The position numbers and the translations under genes were made by a program. 10,921 nt of DNA from an uncultured Clostridia bacterium (GTDB taxonomy: Bacteria; Bacillota; Clostridia; Oscillospirales; CAG-272), in the NCBI GenBank assembly GCA_945949385.1, contig CAMFEL010000062.1, positions 1 to 10,921 of the forward strand, given 5' to 3'. Below the pieces are notes generated by a model. That model had not been told where the DNA came from. It searched no databases and saw nothing but the letters and a program-made list of their open reading frames with translations. The first letter of the stretch is position 1. The number at the start of each line of letters is the position of its first letter. This document shows, in pieces, positions 6,388 through 10,921 of the stretch.

Positions 6388-7281
6388 TTATGAATTTTCC
6401 GACAGCCATGCGCTCCACACAGCGTAATACTGACCAATGAGGTGGAAATCGTCCACGGTTATATCGGAGCGCAACGCGCCGTTTGCGTCGTCAAACAAAG
6501 GATTTACATCCACATAAACAATATCGCTGCCGTTTGCAAGGGCTTTCATACCGGCGTTAAGGCTGTTGAGTATCGTATTGTTATACACACTGTCCGAGGC
6601 GGAACGGGTGTAAACTATATGCAGATTTGCGCAAATAACTATTTTAGCGCCGGGGCAAAGCTCCCTTATGCGGCTGACCGCATTCGAATAAGTCTTCAGC
6701 ACCGAGTCGGTGTTGTAGCCTATTTCGTTAATGCCCAGCATAATATATATTTTTGAATATTTACTGCCCGAAAGCAGTCCCTCAAGTGTTACGGCTCCGT
6801 GTCCGGGCACATCTACCGTTTCCTTGAAAACGCGGAAAACATTCATGCCTCTGGTAGCGAAAACATCAGCGTTTCCCAAATCTCCGTATTGGCTGAGACC
6901 TATGGTGCGGGAATCACCTATGAACAGACAATTGTCAAAGACAGCCGGGTTTCCCTTTCCCACCGGAAAGCTGACGGTTCCGTCATTCTTAGAGGGAGTC
7001 TGAGGCTCCGGCGTGTCCGTTACAGGCGCGTCGGTTACGTGGGTATCCGTCACGGGAGGATCGGTCACGGGAGCATCCGTATCGGGTTTACTGTCGGTCA
7101 CGGGAGCATCGGAAGTATCCTTGGAATGGTCGTGAGTGCCAATATCCGCCTGTCCGCTCATTTCGGGAATATCCGAATTCTCCGAGGTACATGACGAAAG
7201 ACAGAATACGGAAAAAAGCATAATTACAACCAAAACAAAAGCAACAGCACACTGTCCCAACAAGCGTCCCTTTAACGACAT
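6388..7281 (-). CDS. SGNH/GDSL-type hydrolase lipoprotein
   Basis: A 297-residue predicted lipoprotein. The N-terminus MSLKGRLLGQ plus a hydrophobic stretch ends in the lipobox LSSC (Cys31), so it should be anchored outside the cytoplasmic membrane. Residues 59-92 are a Thr/Asp/Pro linker built of VTD-x-PVTD repeats, a likely wall-spanning spacer. The rest is an SGNH hydrolase: block I FIGDSRT (nucleophile Ser124), block II ATRGMN, block III MLGINEIG (GxNE variant) and block V DDFH (Asp277, His280). Such enzymes are esterases, often removing acetyl groups from peptidoglycan or polysaccharides. The substrate here is unknown. The start at 7281 has AGGTG close upstream and puts the signal peptide at the very end. 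An in-frame ATG at 7395 would add 38 residues and lies about 9 nt from the predicted transcription start. It is transcribed from its own promoter, divergent from the glycosidase operon. Confidence 0.85.
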   Translation of the reverse strand: MSLKGRLLGQCAVAFVLVVIMLFSVFCLSSCTSENSDIPEMSGQADIGTHDHSKDTSDAPVTDSKPDTDAPVTDPPVTDTHVTDAPVTDTPEPQTPSKNDGTVSFPVGKGNPAVFDNCLFIGDSRTIGLSQYGDLGNADVFATRGMNVFRVFKETVDVPGHGAVTLEGLLSGSKYSKIYIMLGINEIGYNTDSVLKTYSNAVSRIRELCPGAKIVICANLHIVYTRSASDSVYNNTILNSLNAGMKALANGSDIVYVDVNPLFDDANGALRSDITVDDFHLIGQYYAVWSAWLSENS

Positions 7282-7410
7282 CTCACACCTACACCTTTCC
7301 GGCCGCCCCTGCCGCGAAAACCGCGCCGAAAGCACTGCCGACATACATTTTATATAATAAAGAAACAGGCTGCCGGCCGCGCCTCGGGTCAGCATCCCTT
7401 TTACACTATT

Positions 7411-7439
7411 ATTCTACACGAAAAACCGACTGTTTTCAA
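7411..7439 (-). promoter_or_regulatory. Sigma-A promoter of the SGNH lipoprotein gene
   Basis: On the - strand -35 TTGAAA (7439-7434), a 17-bp spacer and -10 TAGAAT (7416-7411). Transcription would start near 7404, leaving a leader of about 120 nt before the ATG at 7281. Confidence 0.65.
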
Positions 7440-7490
7440 TAGGAGACGACATAAAAAATTATACAATTTTTTACCGCTTTTTTTTACTTC

Positions 7491-7520
7491 TTGACAAGGG
7501 TCGGTTTCAGCGGCTATAAT
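7491..7520 (+). promoter_or_regulatory. Sigma-A promoter of the GH172-phosphoesterase operon
   Basis: Consensus -35 TTGACA (7491-7496), an 18-bp spacer and consensus -10 TATAAT (7515-7520). Transcription should start near 7527. The TTG of the -35 box is also in frame with the downstream gene and can be mistaken for a start codon. Confidence 0.85.
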
Positions 7521-7526
7521 GGTGAA

Positions 7527-7604
7527 AACAACCTGTGCGCGGCAGACTGCGTCAGGGTACTATGCGGGCGGAAAACGCCCGAGAATTACACGAGGTACTC
7601 CGCA
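7527..7604 (+). promoter_or_regulatory. 5' leader of the glycosidase operon
   Basis: About 78 nt of predicted leader with a perfect 6-bp hairpin CGGGCG-GAAAA-CGCCCG (7565-7581), then the ribosome binding site GAGG (7592-7595), 9 nt before the ATG. No T-run follows the hairpin, so it is not an attenuator. It may protect the mRNA. Confidence 0.4.
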
Positions 7605-9485
7605 ATGTACGAATATTTCGATCTTGCAAATCTTCCCGTCCTTGACCCGCATCGTAGGATGCTTCAGGTGTCAAGCTTTGACAGACAGTACGAAAACGCC
7701 GATTGGGGGCAGTATCTTTATGAGGAGGACGGCGCATACATTCTCTTTGACGAGCGCGGACGCGGCTGTATTAAAAGCATATGGATGGCTGTCACCAGCG
7801 ATGAAACTGCGCTTGAGTTTTATTTTGACGGCGAGACTTCTCCAAGCCGGACAACTACCGCCCGCGCTCTGTTCTGCGGCGGAATAAAAGAGCTCAGCGG
7901 AGTCGGCTGCTCCTTTGAGGAGCGGGGTCATTATGACGAGGATGACTGCCACGCGGGAAACTGCTTTATAGAAATTCCCTTTGAGCGCGGTCTGAAAATT
8001 GCCGCAAGAGGCGAGAAAAAGCTGTTTTACCATATAATATATGAAACATACGCAGACGGTGAACACAGGGAAAACGGCGCAGGAAAAGTCGGTGATGTCG
8101 GCGAAACCGCCGACGGAAGTACATATATGCGCCGCGCCTTTGAGGGTAAGCCGTATGAGTTTTCACGGGAATGCGAGAGCGTTGAAATAAATACCGTGCT
8201 GAAAAAGGGGTATACCACGTTTCTGGAGCGCGACGGCGCGGGAGTAATACGTGAATTTACTCTTGAAACGGACGAAAACGTCCGCCTTGATGAAATATAT
8301 GTTGATATTGTGTGGGATAATGTGCGCGCAAGTCAGGTGTCGGCTCCTCTCAGCCACTTGTTTGCACAGCCGCTTGGGAATACGGACATAGCCTCCTATC
8401 CGGTCACCTCCCGCGTCGAAAACGGACGGCGCATTATGTCCTTTATGCTGCCCATGCCCTTCTGGAAAAGCGCCTCGGGCTGTATCGTAAACCAAAGCGG
8501 CGAGGAAATCTCTGCAAAAATCACATTGAAGATATCCGACAACCCTTACGACAGAAGCACCACAGGTTATTTCTGCACGGAATACGAAAACGGCAAGACC
8601 CAGCTTTTCAGCGACTGGAAAATCGGCGAGTTCGGCGGACGGGGCCGCGTAGTGGGACTTGTGCAGACCTGTATCGGCGGACAGTACTGCGAGGGCAACG
8701 AGCATTTTTACATAAACGGTGCAAAAACGCCCCGCATAAACGGAACGGGCACGGAAGATTTATATCTTGCCTGCTACTGGCCGAATTTCAAATACGACTC
8801 TCCCTGCGCAGGCTGCGTAAACGATGTGTTTTTGGAAAACGGCAGCACCCTGCCGGGCGCCTTTAAGACCCCTGCGGGATATTACCGCTGGTTTTTGGAC
8901 GCTCCCGTTGAATTTGAAAACGGCATACGCCTTTTCATTCAGCACGGAGCCGTTTGCCAGACCTACTCCGATTACTCCACCCTTTGCCTGTCCTACCGCT
9001 TGGAGGAGCCTTCCCTTTTTGAGACCGACATTATAAACCTTGAATCCGAGTCTTCAAAAGCGCTGCACGCATACAGCGCCGATGCTTCGGCCGGTGAGGA
9101 ATATACGCACGAGGCAAGACTTGAAAGCGATATGAGAGCACCCCTTATGCGCCGCAGGGGATACCGTACCGCGGCAGGCGGCTCCGTAATATTCAAGGCG
9201 TGTATATTGCCCGATAACGACGGAGCGGTCATACGCCGTCTGTACGACCAGACCGAGTCAAACCGCGGTGCCGAAGTTTACGTGGACGGAAAATTTGCAG
9301 GAGTATGGAACTGCCCCGGCGAAAACAAGCATTTCGGCTTTGCCGACGACGATTTTCATATTTCCCCATCCCTTTGCCGAGGCAAGGAGCTGCTTGATAT
9401 AGAGATACGCAGCGGCGGGTTTTATACGGACTTCGAATACAGGATCTTTACAAGAAAGATTAAGGAAAACGAGCAAAATGGCTGA
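7605..9485 (+). CDS. DUF2961 / GH172-family glycoside hydrolase
   Basis: A 626-residue protein. The N-terminus DLANLPVLDPHRRMLQVSSFDRQYENADW and the following G-x-GCIKSIWMA match the DUF2961 pattern (DL..L, SS.DR, G.I..IWM). That family is now classed as GH172, whose studied members are a difructose-anhydride-forming/hydrolysing alpha-fructofuranosidase and exo-alpha-D-arabinofuranosidases. The hallmark GTGTED occurs at 380-385 (Glu384). Glu363 in EGNEHFYING lies 21 residues before it, and the pair fits the two catalytic glutamates I recall for the family. A C-terminal beta-type domain (about 480-626) contains AEVYVDGKFAGVWN. There is no signal peptide, so it should act in the cytoplasm on imported sugars. 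The start was set by GAGG (7592-7595) and family alignment. An upstream in-frame TTG falls in the -35 box. It overlaps the next gene by 8 bp. The exact substrate is not deducible. Confidence 0.85.
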   Translation: MYEYFDLANLPVLDPHRRMLQVSSFDRQYENADWGQYLYEEDGAYILFDERGRGCIKSIWMAVTSDETALEFYFDGETSPSRTTTARALFCGGIKELSGVGCSFEERGHYDEDDCHAGNCFIEIPFERGLKIAARGEKKLFYHIIYETYADGEHRENGAGKVGDVGETADGSTYMRRAFEGKPYEFSRECESVEINTVLKKGYTTFLERDGAGVIREFTLETDENVRLDEIYVDIVWDNVRASQVSAPLSHLFAQPLGNTDIASYPVTSRVENGRRIMSFMLPMPFWKSASGCIVNQSGEEISAKITLKISDNPYDRSTTGYFCTEYENGKTQLFSDWKIGEFGGRGRVVGLVQTCIGGQYCEGNEHFYINGAKTPRINGTGTEDLYLACYWPNFKYDSPCAGCVNDVFLENGSTLPGAFKTPAGYYRWFLDAPVEFENGIRLFIQHGAVCQTYSDYSTLCLSYRLEEPSLFETDIINLESESSKALHAYSADASAGEEYTHEARLESDMRAPLMRRRGYRTAAGGSVIFKACILPDNDGAVIRRLYDQTESNRGAEVYVDGKFAGVWNCPGENKHFGFADDDFHISPSLCRGKELLDIEIRSGGFYTDFEYRIFTRKIKENEQNG

Positions 9486-10749
9486 TTTTACTCCCGAGGC
9501 AATTACGGTCTCCTTTTTGGAAAAGCACAGCGGACGCTTCGGAATCACATGGCAGACAAGGTCCGCAGGACGACCCGTGCTGAGATACACCGAAAACGGC
9601 GACACACTGTTCGAGCACGCAAGCATTGTTTACGGGAAGGCGGAAAAGGGCGCGGCGTATGACGCGGTACGGTATAAAAATTATGCCGAGACCCCCGATT
9701 TCAAACCCGGACAGCAGGTGCTGTATCAGGTAGGAGACGAAAGCGGAGTGTACTCCGAGGCGGCAATACTTCATGTACCGGAGGACTCTCCGAATCACAC
9801 CGCCTTTGCCGTCTTTACGGACACACAGGACACAAATACCGTAGGCGGCTGGTGGGAAAAACTTCTGTGCGACGCAGACAAGGTGTTTCCGCAATACGGA
9901 TTTATCGTCCACGGCGGAGACATAGTGGAGACCTGTGTTTTTCCCGATCATTGGAGTAAAATGCTTTCCAATACCGCTGCCCACACCCGCTCATACCCCA
10001 TGGCGGTCGCCACGGGCAACCACGACTACTGGAAAGGATATTTGCGCGGTGTCGACGGCCCGTTTTACAGTCATTTTCATATGGCGCTTCCTCCGCAGGA
10101 TACTGATGACGGGGTGTATTTTTCCGTAGAGCGCGGCAACGCCCTCATACTTCTGCTGAACTCCGGAGACTACAACAAAACGGGCGGCAGACTTACAGAT
10201 TCCCAGTTTGAATGGGCAAAGCGTGAGCTTCGGGACAGCCCAAGGCGCTGGAAGATTGTAATTATCCACAACCCGCTGTTCTCTCCCGGAAAATACGGCA
10301 CTATGGAGTGGCGTGCTATTCCCTGTCTTGAGCTGCGCGCCCAGCTTTCCCCTCTGTTTTCGGAGCACGGCGCAGATCTTGTAATCTGCGGTCATGACCA
10401 TATGTTTGCCAGAACCTATCCCATCGGCGCCGACGGGCATCCCCAAACGGACGCCGACACGGTAAAGAGCGACTTTCTCGGACGGAGCGCTGAGCTGTTT
10501 TGCGGCGCCGCAGGTCCCATACATTTTGAGCCTGCCTGCGCAGGGCATCAGAACAGAGGCATTGAGTGCGAAATGACGCCGGAGCAAAGGGCGCCATTTC
10601 GGGAAATGCGGGAAACCGGCAGCGGCGAGGTTGCATGGGCAGCGGTTGAAACCGACGAAAACGAGCTGAAGATACTTTTCCGAACCCTTGATATTAACAG
10701 CGGAAAGTGCGTTTTCGAGAGTGCTTTCGGTATCAGAAAAGATGGCTGA
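9478..10749 (+). CDS. Calcineurin-like metallophosphoesterase, purple-acid-phosphatase-like
   Basis: A 423-residue protein. Residues 1-100 look like the beta-sandwich domain in front of purple acid phosphatases: ITWQTRSAGRPVLRYTEN, then FKPGQQVLYQVGDESG. The catalytic domain follows with the ordered metal-ligand motifs DTQ (115-117, the usual DxH/GD motif changed to D-x-Q), GGD (146-148), GNHD (180-183), IIH (His264) and GHDH (305-308), enough for a two-metal phosphoesterase. There is no signal peptide, unlike many purple acid phosphatases. The ATG lies inside the end of the glycosidase gene (overlap ATGGCTGA), with AAGGA (9462-9466) upstream, so the two are translationally coupled. A role on phosphorylated sugar products of the glycosidase is an inference. 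Phosphodiester or nucleotide substrates are equally possible. Confidence 0.88.
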   Translation: MADFTPEAITVSFLEKHSGRFGITWQTRSAGRPVLRYTENGDTLFEHASIVYGKAEKGAAYDAVRYKNYAETPDFKPGQQVLYQVGDESGVYSEAAILHVPEDSPNHTAFAVFTDTQDTNTVGGWWEKLLCDADKVFPQYGFIVHGGDIVETCVFPDHWSKMLSNTAAHTRSYPMAVATGNHDYWKGYLRGVDGPFYSHFHMALPPQDTDDGVYFSVERGNALILLLNSGDYNKTGGRLTDSQFEWAKRELRDSPRRWKIVIIHNPLFSPGKYGTMEWRAIPCLELRAQLSPLFSEHGADLVICGHDHMFARTYPIGADGHPQTDADTVKSDFLGRSAELFCGAAGPIHFEPACAGHQNRGIECEMTPEQRAPFREMRETGSGEVAWAAVETDENELKILFRTLDINSGKCVFESAFGIRKDG

Positions 10750-10777
10750 CATATCAGGTCGGGAGATCCATGAAATA

Positions 10778-10816
10778 CAGACTTGAAAATTAGCCGGCAG
10801 AAGTGAAGTAATAGAA
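10778..10816 (+). ncRNA. Tail fragment of the repeated RNA-like element
   Basis: CAGACTTGAA (10778-10787) and CAGAAGTGAAGTAATAG (10798-10814) match the 3' end of unit A (92-101 and 110-125), with a variable 10-nt stretch between. Only the tail is present. It begins 28 nt after the phosphoesterase stop. It runs straight into the ATTCGA that opens the next unit, showing the units were arranged in tandem. Confidence 0.5.
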
Positions 10817-10921
10817 ATTCGAAGGGACTGCTGTCCCGGCATCCTAAATTTCAAGTCTCGCGGCGGAAATAAAGCAAAGCTTGGGGGCGTGTGGTTAGCA
10901 GACTTGTGGATGCCAACAGAA
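10817..10921 (+). ncRNA. Repeated structured-RNA-like element, unit B
   Basis: This is the second full unit. It begins with ATTCGA (10817-10822) and has a variable hairpin GGGAC-TGCT-GTCCC (10824-10837). Helix P1 is GGCATCC (10838-10844) / GGATGCC (10908-10914). Helix P2 is CAAGTCT (10852-10858) / AGACTTG (10900-10906). Hairpin P3 is AAGC-AAA-GCTT (10872-10882). Compared with unit A, P1 and P3 differ by changes on both sides of the same pairs. The window ends inside the conserved CAGAAGT tail, so the true end is not visible. Confidence 0.6.

Noticed and set aside
7010..7115. Repeated GTCACGGGAGCATC-like DNA as a CRISPR or regulatory repeat
   Set aside because: It codes in frame for the Thr/Asp/Pro linker of the lipoprotein, so it is a coding repeat.
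7282..7395. Longer N-terminus of the SGNH lipoprotein from ATG at 7395
   Set aside because: It would bury the signal peptide behind 38 residues and sits about 9 nt after the predicted transcription start.
7491..7604. TTG at 7491 as start of the GH172 gene
   Set aside because: It is the -35 box of a consensus promoter, the first 38 codons do not look like the family, and a proper ribosome binding site and ATG are at 7592-7607.

Overview
The window looks like chromosomal DNA of a spore-forming anaerobic Firmicute, probably a gut Clostridia member of the Oscillospiraceae/Ruminococcaceae type. The reasons are a complete spoVACDE cluster, Shine-Dalgarno sites of the GGAGG type, low-spacer sigma-A promoters and GC-rich intergenic hairpin repeats. 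The exact genus cannot be told from the sequence alone.

Layout. Positions 1-131 hold one unit of a repeated element that looks like a structured RNA. A second unit (10817-10921) and the tail of a third (10778-10816) lie at the other end, in the same orientation. Positions 136-518 hold no gene but are dense in repeats: three copies of a 10-bp AT-rich motif, a 111-bp three-armed palindrome, a 14-bp stem, and five GC-rich hairpin units, the first three spaced 30 bp apart. The + strand operon spoVAC-spoVAD-spoVAE (679-2638) encodes the dipicolinic acid channel machinery of the spore inner membrane and ends at hairpins, one of them a terminator shared with the opposite strand.

On the - strand, a permease of about 840 residues (3563-6085) and its ATPase (2765-3493) form a MacB/FtsX-type ABC exporter operon. 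It has an extended -10 promoter and an odd leader in which two hairpins separate the ribosome binding site from the start codon. Upstream of it, also on the - strand, is a lipoprotein with an SGNH-hydrolase domain (6388-7281).

The lipoprotein gene is divergent from a + strand two-gene operon. That operon has a DUF2961/GH172-type glycosidase (7605-9485) overlapping by 8 bp a calcineurin-like metallophosphoesterase with a purple-acid-phosphatase-like N-terminal domain (9478-10749). Neither has a signal peptide, so they are inferred to act together in the cytoplasm. Good sigma-A promoters for both directions lie in the 7405-7520 gap.

The most interesting signal is the repeated RNA-like element. 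Two copies, 10.8 kb apart, align without gaps over 84 nt (66 identical by my count), and the differences include compensatory base-pair changes in two helices. I cannot name its family. The other points worth checking are the glycosidase-phosphoesterase pair and the structured gaps inside the spoVA operon and in front of the permease.
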